A stretch of 51,486 bases of DNA, from positions 1 through 51,486 of the forward strand of contig NZ_FZPO01000024.1 in NCBI RefSeq assembly GCF_900198655.1, given 5' to 3'. The translations under genes were made by a program, and so were the position numbers. Shown one piece after another: positions 34,309-41,763 of this stretch (positions are counted from its first letter, which is position 1; each line of letters begins with the position of its first letter). The notes below the pieces were generated by a model. It was not told the origin of the DNA, did no database searches, and saw only the letters and a list, made by a program, of their open reading frames with translations. Source of the DNA: Helicobacter equorum. Lineage in GTDB: Bacteria > Campylobacterota > Campylobacteria > Campylobacterales > Helicobacteraceae.

Positions 34309-35175
34309 ATGCAATGGTTTGATTTATCAGATAGTGTAAATGCTTTAGCGTTGCTAGGGGCAATAGTCATCTTGATATTGACTGTGTTTATTACGGGTTT
34401 ATATCTCAAAAAAATTAAAGACGCTAAACAAAGTGATGGTGAACAGCTTGATCATAATTGGGATGGTATAGGTGAGTTTGCGAATAATATTCCTGTTGGT
34501 TGGGTGGCATGTTTTGGTGCTGTGATACTTTGGGGATTTTGGTATTTTTTCTTGGGGTATCCACTCAAATCTTTTTCACAGATCGGAGAATACAACAAAG
34601 AGGTGCAAAAATATAATGCTGCCTATGCTGAAAAATGGGAAGGCTTAGATGCTACTCAGCTTAAAGATATGGGGCTTAATATATTCCAAGTGCAATGCGC
34701 TCAATGCCATGGACCAGAAGCCGATGGTATGGATGGTAAGGCACAGAATCTCGTTAATTGGGGTAAAGAAGAAGGTGTGATTGATGTTATCAAACATGGT
34801 AGCAAGGGATTGGGATACCTTATGGATGAAATGGCGCCTGTAGATGTAAGCGATGAAGAAGCTAGAGCAATCGCAGCTTATGTCATGAAAGAATTCTCCG
34901 CCAAAAAAGAAACAAAATACCCACTAGAAGTAGAAAAAGGCAAAGAACTTTTTGAGGTTAATTGTGCTGCATGTCATGGTGATGATGGAAAAGGTATGGA
35001 AGGCACAGCCTTAGATTTAACTACTTATGGTTCAACATCATTGTTGCATAAAGTGCTAAATCATGGTAAAAGAGGGAATATTGGGATTATGCCTTCATTT
35101 GAGTATGCAAACTTTGCACCAGCCCAAGAAGAAGCATTGAACGCATACATTCAGTCTTTAAGTATCCAAGAATAA
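34309..35175 (+). CDS. ccoP: cbb3 oxidase di-haem subunit CcoP
   Basis: A 288-residue cytochrome with two N-terminal membrane segments and two haem c sites, CAQCH near residue 130 and CAACH at 219-223. NIPVGWVACFGAVILWGFWYFFLGYPL is the CcoP-type second helix. It accepts electrons from soluble cytochrome c. AAGGAGG precedes the start. Confidence 0.97.
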   Translation: MQWFDLSDSVNALALLGAIVILILTVFITGLYLKKIKDAKQSDGEQLDHNWDGIGEFANNIPVGWVACFGAVILWGFWYFFLGYPLKSFSQIGEYNKEVQKYNAAYAEKWEGLDATQLKDMGLNIFQVQCAQCHGPEADGMDGKAQNLVNWGKEEGVIDVIKHGSKGLGYLMDEMAPVDVSDEEARAIAAYVMKEFSAKKETKYPLEVEKGKELFEVNCAACHGDDGKGMEGTALDLTTYGSTSLLHKVLNHGKRGNIGIMPSFEYANFAPAQEEALNAYIQSLSIQE

Positions 35176-35184
35176 GGAGGCGAT

Positions 35185-35388
35185 ATGAATAGATTATTTG
35201 GTATCAATGGGATTGCGGGACTTTTGATAGCAGTTGTTGTATTGCTTAGCCTTGTTGGGATTTTTGGCACTTGTGCTGTTAAGATTCAACAAAAACAGGC
35301 GACAAATTTTTACAAGATAGAATCTCAGAATAGCATTGAACAAAATGTCAAAGATGCTTCTGTGTATTACAAAAATGCAAAGGAGTAG
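35185..35388 (+). CDS. DUF4006 family protein
   Basis: A 67-residue single-helix protein (GINGIAGLLIAVVVLLSLVGIFGTCAV) of the DUF4006 family, which follows ccoP in Helicobacter and Campylobacter. Its role is unknown; assembly or stability of the oxidase is the usual guess. AAGGAGG lies before the start. Confidence 0.85.
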   Translation: MNRLFGINGIAGLLIAVVVLLSLVGIFGTCAVKIQQKQATNFYKIESQNSIEQNVKDASVYYKNAKE

Positions 35389-35391
35389 CCA

Positions 35392-35499
35392 ATGAAGCTT
35401 ACACTTATGGAAAAAGTACTTGCCACACTTATTGTGATCACTATTTTGACAGCTATTGCTATGCCTTTTATTCCTGATCTTTTTTTGCACCTCGTGTAA
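35392..35499 (+). CDS. 35-residue membrane peptide in the cco operon
   Basis: A very short open frame that is likely real. It codes for MKLTLMEKVLATLIV followed by ITILTAIAMPFIPDLFLHLV, a single membrane helix of about 20 residues. An AAGGAG ribosome site lies six bases upstream, and its stop TAA at 35497-35499 abuts the ATG of the next gene at 35500, so it is packed like a true operon member. I recognise no family. It may be a small cbb3-oxidase accessory peptide. Confidence 0.7.
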   Translation: MKLTLMEKVLATLIVITILTAIAMPFIPDLFLHLV

Positions 35500-36159
35500 A
35501 TGAGAATCTTTGCACTTTGTCTTATGTCTCTTGGGCTTTTGATAGCCAAAGGGACTCTGTCTGTGCAATTTGTTCAGGATAATGATCGTGTGCTTGTGCC
35601 AAAGACAAAGGAGTTTATTGATAGATTAGGTACAGAGCTTTTAGAAAAAACAGGATTTTTGCTTAAGGTGGTTGTAGTGGAAGATAGCCAGCATACTATT
35701 AGCACTTTAGACAAAGACCTTGATATACCAACAAACTCTCTAGATTCTGTAGTAGCACGTGAAATGTATAAGCAATATTTACAAAAGAGTGCACCACACA
35801 CACCTTATGCGATGATTGTGATGTATGTCAAAGACAAGAAAATCGATTTTGTGTTAAGTGATAGAGATGTGTTTGATAAAAAGCTTGAAGAGCGTGTGTA
35901 TTTTGAGTATATGGTTCCCTTACTCCCAAAGGGCAACGACAATCCTACACATCCACAAATTTCAGCCATTTTATTTAATGGTTATAGCGAAGCCGCGGAT
36001 CTTATTGCACAACATTATGGCGAGAGTTTAGCGTTAAATGTTCCTCGTGATGAGAGTGGGGGTAGGGAGTTTGTCAAAATAAGTATACTTCTTATGTTTA
36101 GTATATTGTTTGGTGTGGTGATATTTGTGTATGTAACATCAAAATTTTTCAAAAAATGA
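35500..36159 (+). CDS. TPM-like membrane-anchored protein in the cco operon
   Basis: A 219-residue protein with an N-terminal signal (MRIFALCLMSLGLLIAKG), a central domain and a C-terminal membrane helix (FVKISILLMFSILFGVVIFVYVTSKF). The domain resembles the TPM (YgcG-type) fold: VLVPKTKEFIDRLGTELLEKTGFLLKVVVVE parallels its opening helix and strand, and YAMIVMYVKDKKIDFVLS the second. The match is weak. It starts right after the 35-residue peptide and is followed by the CcoH-like gene, as HP0149 lies before HP0150 in H. pylori, so a part in oxidase maturation is possible. Confidence 0.65.
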   Translation: MRIFALCLMSLGLLIAKGTLSVQFVQDNDRVLVPKTKEFIDRLGTELLEKTGFLLKVVVVEDSQHTISTLDKDLDIPTNSLDSVVAREMYKQYLQKSAPHTPYAMIVMYVKDKKIDFVLSDRDVFDKKLEERVYFEYMVPLLPKGNDNPTHPQISAILFNGYSEAADLIAQHYGESLALNVPRDESGGREFVKISILLMFSILFGVVIFVYVTSKFFKK

Positions 36160-36166
36160 GGTTGTG

Positions 36167-36742
36167 ATGAAAAAAAATTATTGGCCTGTGGCGATTGTTG
36201 GTATTATTGTATTTGGTGCCTTGATTATTAGTGTGGGAGTGGTTATTGCCATAAAAAATCCTGCGATAGATGAGGAAATGTATGGCGGCAAAAAACGCGA
36301 CATTGATGAAAGAATTAATAGCATTTTGCAAGAACAAAGCGAGTTTGAATCTAGTGCAAAAGTTTTTTTGCAAATGGGAGAAGAAAATTTTGTATTGCAA
36401 ACGCCTTATCGTATCAAAGCACCAAAAAAATCTTTCGTCCCGCCAAAGTTTGAGTTGCCCTTATCGTTGCATCTTGAGATACAATCGCCCATATATATCC
36501 ATTCTGTAAAACTCATTATCACAAGTTTTATGCAAGATGTGCCAGATAGCAACCCTATAGCTTTTAGCACAAAAAATGCACAAATATATACGCCAGATAG
36601 TTCTCTAGCTTTTTTCAAAGATGGACGCTATAAACTCCGCTTTGAGATTCAATACTCCCAAAATCGTGATACCCCACTTACAAAAACCGCTTATTTTGAG
36701 CAAGAGATTTTTTATACCTCCCATATTGATCACGCCAATTAA
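36167..36742 (+). CDS. ccoH: CcoH/FixH-like protein
   Basis: A 191-residue protein with one N-terminal membrane helix (YWPVAIVGIIVFGALIISVGVVIAI), then PAIDEEMYGGKK, the FixH/CcoH-type stretch, and a periplasmic beta-rich domain. FixH proteins help assemble cbb3 oxidases. The ATG at 36167 is chosen because GAGG lies six bases before it; a GTG one codon earlier is less likely. It ends eight bases before the first pseudopilin-like gene. Confidence 0.75.
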   Translation: MKKNYWPVAIVGIIVFGALIISVGVVIAIKNPAIDEEMYGGKKRDIDERINSILQEQSEFESSAKVFLQMGEENFVLQTPYRIKAPKKSFVPPKFELPLSLHLEIQSPIYIHSVKLIITSFMQDVPDSNPIAFSTKNAQIYTPDSSLAFFKDGRYKLRFEIQYSQNRDTPLTKTAYFEQEIFYTSHIDHAN

Positions 36743-36750
36743 GGCTATCG

Positions 36751-37035
36751 ATGAGAGGCGCTTTTGTGATGATAGAATGTGTATTAGGGCTTGTGTTGTG
36801 TGCATTAGCACTTGGCATTGTCTTTAGCTTTCAGCATTTTATGAGTCATAGACTAGCGCTTTTGCACACACAATTAAGCAGTGGTGCGGATATGTTACAT
36901 ATTCTCTCCACCACGCCAGAGCCCGCACAACTCTCCACTAATACATATATTTATGAGGTTTATCATTACACATATCACAAAGATACATTATTGCCTTACA
37001 CGCTTCATTATTTTAGACCACTCTCTGTGCAATAA
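36751..37035 (+). CDS. Pseudopilin-like protein (type II/IV system N-terminus)
   Basis: A 94-residue protein that begins MRGAFVMIECVLGLVLCALAL. The pattern of a short basic leader, A before F, E at mature position 5, and a hydrophobic stretch of about 20 residues marks a class III signal cleaved by prepilin peptidase, with alanine at -1 instead of glycine. The rest is short and unrecognised. It opens a three-gene set (36751-38127) at the end of the cco operon. Such minor pseudopilins serve DNA uptake (Cts/Com) or type II secretion. Confidence 0.65.
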   Translation: MRGAFVMIECVLGLVLCALALGIVFSFQHFMSHRLALLHTQLSSGADMLHILSTTPEPAQLSTNTYIYEVYHYTYHKDTLLPYTLHYFRPLSVQ

Positions 37036-37037
37036 AT

Positions 37038-37757
37038 ATGCGTTGGCGAGCTTTTGTTGCTTTTGAAATGCTATGGAGCATCGTCATTTTCGGGATTATC
37101 GGTGTTACATGTGCAAGTGTAGCATTGCATTTTACGCGTTTTTTGGTGGATAGTTCTGCACAAAAAGCGTTAGATTCTCACATTGCACTTTTGCGGATTC
37201 AAAATCTATTATCCCAAAGTGTAGATTTACACCTAAGCTCATCAAGTGCAAACTTTTTGCTTGTGGATATGGAGCGATTTTTGGGTTATGGAGATAAGAG
37301 TTTTGCAAATGCACGATTTTTTCACGATACGCTTTTGCCACGAGTCCCTATAGAGATTTTTAGTGTGCAGGGTGATGAAATTGTTTTTAGCACGTCTCTT
37401 GATAGCACAGGTTTTGTGCCAAATCAAAATCTTGTGCTTGTGTGTCAGAGTGTAGCAGATTCAGAGGATTTTGTAGAATCTCTTTTCAAAGTTGTGAGCG
37501 TGGGTAATGATAGACTAAAGGTAGATTCTGCACCTTCACCCTTGTGCCGTGCAGTCTTACCATTACAACAAAAGCGTGTAGAGATTGCCTATCATCACGA
37601 TACGCTTTGGCTTAATCAAGAGGTGTTACTAGAAAATGTGCGAGAGTTTGGTATATGGTATTTGCCAGATAATAAGTTTGTAGGGTTTAGATTCTGTATG
37701 CAACGGCGATGTTTTGAAGGTGGAAGCTTTGTGGGTGTAAAAACCACATTCTTATAA
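37038..37757 (+). CDS. Pseudopilin-like protein
   Basis: A 239-residue protein with a class III-like N-terminus (MRWRAFVAFEMLWSIVIFGIIG), again with A-F at the cleavage site and E at mature position 5, followed by a long helix and a beta-rich domain. The C-terminus resembles minor pseudopilins of the GspJ/PilW size. It starts two bases after the previous gene. No secretion ATPase, prepilin peptidase or secretin gene is in this window. Confidence 0.62.
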   Translation: MRWRAFVAFEMLWSIVIFGIIGVTCASVALHFTRFLVDSSAQKALDSHIALLRIQNLLSQSVDLHLSSSSANFLLVDMERFLGYGDKSFANARFFHDTLLPRVPIEIFSVQGDEIVFSTSLDSTGFVPNQNLVLVCQSVADSEDFVESLFKVVSVGNDRLKVDSAPSPLCRAVLPLQQKRVEIAYHHDTLWLNQEVLLENVREFGIWYLPDNKFVGFRFCMQRRCFEGGSFVGVKTTFL

Positions 37758-37770
37758 GCGGATAGATTCT

Positions 37771-38127
37771 ATGTATAAGGCGTTTTGTAGTTTTTATGCG
37801 GTGTTTTTGTTGGCGTTTGTATCGATGTGTATAGGCACTATCATAGCGCTTTCACCAAATGCTCCATTTTCGCATATCCACGCTTATACCCAGCTCCAAC
37901 TTTATGCTAAAAGTATGTATGAGATGCATATTCTTTGTATCAAGTCTTTTGATGTGGTGCGTTGTCAAGACATAGCATTTAACCCACAAGCGCATTATCA
38001 CATACAGGGACATATTACGCCATTTGGAGATTCAATGTTACTTCTTGATGTGAGTGCACAAGTGCGTAATCCTATCACTTCCTTGCAACAAAGCGTTATT
38101 CATAGACATATCCTTATGAAAAAATAG
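37771..38127 (+). CDS. Small membrane-anchored protein of the pseudopilin set
   Basis: A 118-residue protein with an N-terminal hydrophobic segment (AFCSFYAVFLLAFVSMCIGTII) after the leader MYK. The A-F pair again fits the cleavage site of its neighbours, but the glutamate at position 5 is missing (tyrosine-alanine instead), as seen in GspK/PilX-like tip proteins. Two cysteines (near 58 and 65) could form a disulfide. I infer a link to the two genes before it from spacing (13 bases) and N-terminal pattern only. Confidence 0.5.
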   Translation: MYKAFCSFYAVFLLAFVSMCIGTIIALSPNAPFSHIHAYTQLQLYAKSMYEMHILCIKSFDVVRCQDIAFNPQAHYHIQGHITPFGDSMLLLDVSAQVRNPITSLQQSVIHRHILMKK

Positions 38128-38158
38128 TTTTTTAATTATCTCTTTTGCAAAATTGTTT

Positions 38159-38164
38159 TACAAT
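38159..38164 (+). promoter_or_regulatory. -10 element before the ydcH-like gene
   Basis: TACAAT, 30 bases before the ATG at 38194, in the first gap of more than 60 bases after the pseudopilin genes. It may start a new unit that runs to tpiA. Confidence 0.35.
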
Positions 38165-38193
38165 AACGCATTTATTTGTAAAAAGGAGTGTAT

Positions 38194-38421
38194 ATGTTTC
38201 ACGAATATCGAGAGGAAGTTACCCAGCTAAAAACACACGATGCGCATTTTGCAAAGATTTTTGAAGAGCATAATGAGTTAGATGATAGAATTAAGCGTAT
38301 AGAAAATGGTGAGGAATTACTTTCAGATATGGAGCTTGAAGTATTAAAAAAACAAAAGCTACATTTCAAAGATGAAGCATATGCAATGATTCTCAAATAC
38401 TGCAAAGAACACGCAAAGTAA
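38194..38421 (+). CDS. YdcH/DUF465 family protein
   Basis: A 75-residue, fully helical, highly charged protein (HEYREEVTQLKTHDAHFAKIFEEHNELDDRIKRIENG) of the YdcH family. It probably forms a two-helix hairpin or coiled coil. Function unknown. The ATG at 38194 is preferred over a GTG at 38188 because AAAGGAG would overlap the latter. Confidence 0.85.
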   Translation: MFHEYREEVTQLKTHDAHFAKIFEEHNELDDRIKRIENGEELLSDMELEVLKKQKLHFKDEAYAMILKYCKEHAK

Positions 38422-38438
38422 GCCTACAAGGTAAGTGT

Positions 38439-38717
38439 ATGCATATTGATGATACGACTTTAGCCAAACTACAGAGACTTGGTAATATTAAAGTTGATGA
38501 AGATAAGTATGATGAAATCAGGGCCCAACTCGAGGAGATTTTGGGTTTTGTAGAAAATCTTAATAGTCTTGAGCTTGCACAAAATTCGTCATCTAATCAT
38601 CTTAAAACACCATTGCGTGATGATGAAGTGGTAGATTCTCATATAGCACATGATGTGTTGGGTTGTGCACCAAAAGTGCAAGAAGGCTTTTTTATTGTCC
38701 CTAAAATCATTGAATGA
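38439..38717 (+). CDS. gatC: Asp-tRNA(Asn)/Glu-tRNA(Gln) amidotransferase subunit C
   Basis: A 92-residue GatC. IDDTTLAKLQRLGNIKVDEDKYDEIRAQLEEILGFVENL is the family's N-terminal helical part and LRDDEVVDS the linker that wraps around GatA. It helps make Gln-tRNA(Gln) and Asn-tRNA(Asn) by transamidation. gatA and gatB are elsewhere. Its stop overlaps the ung start by four bases. Confidence 0.93.
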   Translation: MHIDDTTLAKLQRLGNIKVDEDKYDEIRAQLEEILGFVENLNSLELAQNSSSNHLKTPLRDDEVVDSHIAHDVLGCAPKVQEGFFIVPKIIE

Positions 38718-39421
38718 ATCTAGATTCTATCAAGCTTCCACAAGAATGGAAAGAATTACTCAAAGACGATCTCCAAAGCCAATATTTTGAAAACATCGCT
38801 AAGGCGTATCGCGCCCAGATCCAAAGTGGTAAGATTCTCTATCCTCCGCCACGACTTTTGTTTCATGCTTTTAATGCGACACTCCCTCAAGATGTGCGTG
38901 TTGTGATCCTTGGACAAGACCCTTATCACGGCAGTGTTGCGGTGCGCGATGGAAATACAATCGTGCAGATTCCACAGGCTATGGGCTTGTCGTTTTCTGT
39001 ACCTATGCCTTTGCCACCCCCACCATCGCTCAAAAATATTTATGCAGAACTTTCACGAACTATGGATTTTGTCCCACCAATGCATGGGGATTTGAGTGCG
39101 TGGGCAAAGCGTGGCGTGTTATTGCTTAATAGTATTTTAAGTGTGCAGGCAAATAATCCAGCGTCACACAAGAATCTTGGTTGGCAACGATTTAGTGATG
39201 CCGTGATTGCTAAGTTATCTATGCAATACACAGGCATTGTGTTTTTGTTGTGGGGGAATTACGCTAAAGCAAAAGCTACGCTTATTGATAGCACTAAGCA
39301 TTGTGTGATCACAGCACCCCACCCAAGCCCACTTGCAAAAGGATTCGTAGGGAGTGATTGTTTTGTCAAGGCAGACGCATATCTCAAAGCACAGGGCAAG
39401 AGCATTGATTGGAGTTTGTGA
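38714..39421 (+). CDS. ung: Uracil-DNA glycosylase
   Basis: A 235-residue family 1 uracil-DNA glycosylase that removes uracil from DNA. The water-activating loop VILGQDPYHG (catalytic Asp), the GLSFSVP uracil pocket segment, LLNSILSV, and the DNA-intercalating HPSPLA loop are all present. Its stop overlaps the next start (TGATG). Confidence 0.97.
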   Translation: MNLDSIKLPQEWKELLKDDLQSQYFENIAKAYRAQIQSGKILYPPPRLLFHAFNATLPQDVRVVILGQDPYHGSVAVRDGNTIVQIPQAMGLSFSVPMPLPPPPSLKNIYAELSRTMDFVPPMHGDLSAWAKRGVLLLNSILSVQANNPASHKNLGWQRFSDAVIAKLSMQYTGIVFLLWGNYAKAKATLIDSTKHCVITAPHPSPLAKGFVGSDCFVKADAYLKAQGKSIDWSL

Positions 39422-39966
39422 TGACTCGTGTAATGTGGAGTATGATTTTTTGTGTTGTACATTTATGGAGCGTGCCATTTTTGGAGCAAATACAGGCATA
39501 TTTTTTGTATAAACAACATGCTTATCCACAAGCCTTGCGTATGTATGAATCTCTTTATACACAACAAAAACTTTGTCATAATGCCTACAATCTCGCAAAT
39601 GTATATTACAAAATGGGTGTTTATGCAAGTGCGATTTCTTTGTATCAAGAGGGTTTGGAATTGCCTTGCAAAGATGAATATTACGCCCTTTTGTGGCATA
39701 ATTTGGGGAATGCACTTTTTGAACTTGGTCGCTATGTGGAGGCGTATCATGCGTTTGAAAACGCCCTAAGATTTGCATCAAATACGCATACACAACGCAA
39801 TCTTACTATAACACGCGAACTTTTAGAGCATGAAAAATCTATTGCTAAAATTATTACCAAACCAAAAGCCACAGATTCTCAAGAGTTTGAAAATACAACG
39901 CCTCTCATTATGCCACAAATTGCCACACCAAAGGATTTGGCAGATACACACTTAAAGCCTTGGTAA
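39421..39966 (+). CDS. Tetratricopeptide repeat protein
   Basis: A 181-residue protein with an N-terminal hydrophobic segment (VMWSMIFCVVHLWSVPF), probably a signal or anchor, and TPR-like helices at about 25-125 (AYNLANVYYKMGVYASAISLYQEGLEL, LLWHNLGNALFELGRYVEAYHAFENAL). The C-terminal 50 residues look disordered. It resembles the TPR parts of BatC/BatE-type proteins, but no Bat neighbours are seen. It overlaps ung by one base. Confidence 0.78.
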   Translation: MTRVMWSMIFCVVHLWSVPFLEQIQAYFLYKQHAYPQALRMYESLYTQQKLCHNAYNLANVYYKMGVYASAISLYQEGLELPCKDEYYALLWHNLGNALFELGRYVEAYHAFENALRFASNTHTQRNLTITRELLEHEKSIAKIITKPKATDSQEFENTTPLIMPQIATPKDLADTHLKPW

Positions 39967-40016
39967 GGCATAAAATGGCATAATTGTGGCATTTAGACAC
40001 GATACAAAGGATTTTT

Positions 40017-40709
40017 ATGGCTATTTTTGCAGCAAACTTTAAATGTAATCTCACACGCGGACAGACACAGACATATCTAACAGAGCTTGATAGCTATGCC
40101 TCAAAAAACCATACAAAAGATGATATTTTTGTGTTTCCCAATCAAGTAGCACTTCTACCTAATGCTTATACATGTGTGCGTGTAGGTGCGCAAAATGCGT
40201 ATTGTGCAGAAAATGGAGGTTTTACGGGAGAGATAGGCGCACAGCAGCTAAAGGAATTTGGGATAGATTCTATTATTATTGGGCATAGTGAAAGACGCAC
40301 GATTTTTGGTGAATCTCAAGCGTTTGTCGCACAAAAGTGCGCCTATTTTGCTAAGGCGGGATTTACGATTATTTATTGCATAGGTGAAGATCTTAGCGTG
40401 CGACAAAATAGGGGCGTGGAGAAGTTTTTGCGCGAAGAGTTTGTGGGGATTGATACGCAATATGAGAATCTTATCGTGGCATATGAGCCTATTTGGGCTA
40501 TTGGCACTGGCGTGAGTGCCAAGTTAGAGGATATAACACAAACACACGAGTTTTTGCGAGAATTTCTTGATAAACCGCTTTTATATGGTGGGAGTGTGAA
40601 TGAAACAAATGCAGGGGAAATTTTGCGTGTGCCAAATGTTGATGGCGTTTTGGTAGGAAGCGCGAGTTTGGAAGTTTCACGTTTTTGTAAGATTATAGAA
40701 TCTCTGTAA
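40017..40709 (+). CDS. tpiA: Triose-phosphate isomerase
   Basis: A 230-residue TpiA that interconverts dihydroxyacetone phosphate and glyceraldehyde 3-phosphate. FAANFKCN carries the catalytic lysine, IIIGHSERR the catalytic histidine, VAYEPIWAIGTG the catalytic glutamate, and LLYGGSVNETNA the phosphate site. It is shorter than the usual 250 residues, as in H. pylori. The ATG at 40017 has AAAGG upstream; a longer frame to 39984 is not needed. A strong terminator follows. Confidence 0.96.
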   Translation: MAIFAANFKCNLTRGQTQTYLTELDSYASKNHTKDDIFVFPNQVALLPNAYTCVRVGAQNAYCAENGGFTGEIGAQQLKEFGIDSIIIGHSERRTIFGESQAFVAQKCAYFAKAGFTIIYCIGEDLSVRQNRGVEKFLREEFVGIDTQYENLIVAYEPIWAIGTGVSAKLEDITQTHEFLREFLDKPLLYGGSVNETNAGEILRVPNVDGVLVGSASLEVSRFCKIIESL

Positions 40710-40739
40710 CCTCATAGGTAAATTTATCATAATATTGTG

Positions 40740-40770
40740 CTTAGATTCTGTTGTTATAAGAGAATCTAAG
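40740..40770. repeat. Inverted pair of the AGAWTCT motif after tpiA
   Basis: CTTAGATTCT (40740-40749) and AGAATCTAAG (40761-40770) are exact ten-base inverted copies around an 11-base loop. Each arm contains the heptamer that is over-abundant throughout this window. It lies in the gap between convergent tpiA and a pseudopilin gene, just before a terminator. Confidence 0.75.
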
Positions 40771-40798
40771 TATATAAATCGTGATTATCTTAGGGTAA

Positions 40799-40822
40799 AA
40801 GGGTGTTTATACCCTTGTTTTT
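40799..40822 (+). terminator. Intrinsic terminator after tpiA
   Basis: AAGGGT-GTTTAT-ACCCTT forms a six-pair hairpin (40799-40816) followed by GTTTTT. On the opposite strand the hairpin is followed by TTTT only after one overlap, so it may also stop the convergent pseudopilin transcript. Confidence 0.72.
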
Positions 40823-40855
40823 CCGCAAACTCATATAGCACATAATGTGAGTACT

Positions 40856-41281
40856 TTATTTTTCCAAGATCCGATTAAAAAACTCCTTGCATAGTGGCGT
40901 GTTGTAATGGCAAAAGATTTTTGGGTTTTGGGTTAGGTCATTTGGCTCTATGCTAAAGGCGATGCTTTCACTCCCCACTTTTGCATAAAGCATAGGATGT
41001 GCATAGCTAAAACCACACGGGATATTTGGGGTATGTAGGTTATGGAGAATCATAGAGGCTTGGAATGCAAGATTTTGCGGTGGTAGAGAATTCAAAAATC
41101 CACGCATATATAGGGTATGTAAGCGTTCTTGCGCGACAAAAAGTTTGGTACGTAGATTCTGTAGGCAAACCTTTTGTGTGTTAAATGTTATGACTTTGAG
41201 TGCGCCTATGCTTAAAATTCCTACAATAACGATGACAAGGATAAGTTCTAAGGTGCTAAACGCACTCCTAAAAGATGACAT
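40856..41281 (-). CDS. Pseudopilin-like protein
   Basis: A 141-residue protein starting MSSFRSAFSTLELILVIVIVGILS. This is a clear class III signal: short leader, A-F cleavage site, E at mature position 5, and a long hydrophobic helix. The ATG at 41281 gives a seven-residue leader; the open frame continues upstream inside the preceding gene but has no reason to be used. It overlaps the preceding pseudopilin gene by 14 bases. The C-terminal domain contains four cysteines. Confidence 0.78.
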   Translation of the reverse strand: MSSFRSAFSTLELILVIVIVGILSIGALKVITFNTQKVCLQNLRTKLFVAQERLHTLYMRGFLNSLPPQNLAFQASMILHNLHTPNIPCGFSYAHPMLYAKVGSESIAFSIEPNDLTQNPKIFCHYNTPLCKEFFNRILEK

Positions 41282-41714
41282 TTGAAGTATTAAGCGGAAT
41301 TGTTTTACCACCATTTGGGTGTCTAGCAAAGAGCTTTTCGCAAAGTGTTGAATCCGCTTTTTGTGTAACACTAAAGTTAAGCATAGCATTTGCGATACTT
41401 AGTTGGACACAGGCATTTTGTGTATCTGGTGTAGAATTTTTACCTAGCACTATGGCATTTCCTTGCAAGACCCAACGCGATGGACTAAGCCCTGCAAGAG
41501 TAAAAATTTGAGAAAGCGTGAGGGTTTTTGGATCAAGGTTTTGGGAAAATACCTCACGCTGAATGGTGCTAATGGCATTGTTTATGTCATTTTCTATTGC
41601 CACAACTTGTGCATCTATGCGCGTGAGTGAGAATCTAGGAATAGCAATGGCAGCTAAGATTCCCAAAATTACGATGACAAACACAAGCTCTAGCATACTA
41701 AATGCACCGCGCAT
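41268..41714 (-). CDS. Pseudopilin (GspG/CtsG-like)
   Basis: A 148-residue protein starting MRGAFSMLELVFVIVILGILAAIAIPRF, the most typical pilin-like N-terminus in this window, with A at -1, F at +1 and E at +5. It resembles the epsilonproteobacterial pseudopilins used for DNA uptake. An alternative ATG at 41735 would give an 11-residue leader (MCIQCKNMRGA). Together with the next gene it forms a pair downstream of mtnN. Confidence 0.82.
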   Translation of the reverse strand: MRGAFSMLELVFVIVILGILAAIAIPRFSLTRIDAQVVAIENDINNAISTIQREVFSQNLDPKTLTLSQIFTLAGLSPSRWVLQGNAIVLGKNSTPDTQNACVQLSIANAMLNFSVTQKADSTLCEKLFARHPNGGKTIPLNTSNVIF

Positions 41715-41763
41715 ATTTTTACATTGTATGCACATAAAAGTCTGATTATCGTGTATATGCAAC

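Noticed and set aside
39655-39680. TTGGAATTGCCTTGC as a second sigma-54 promoter
   Set aside because: The GG-GC distance is nine and it lies inside the TPR gene with no gene start behind it.
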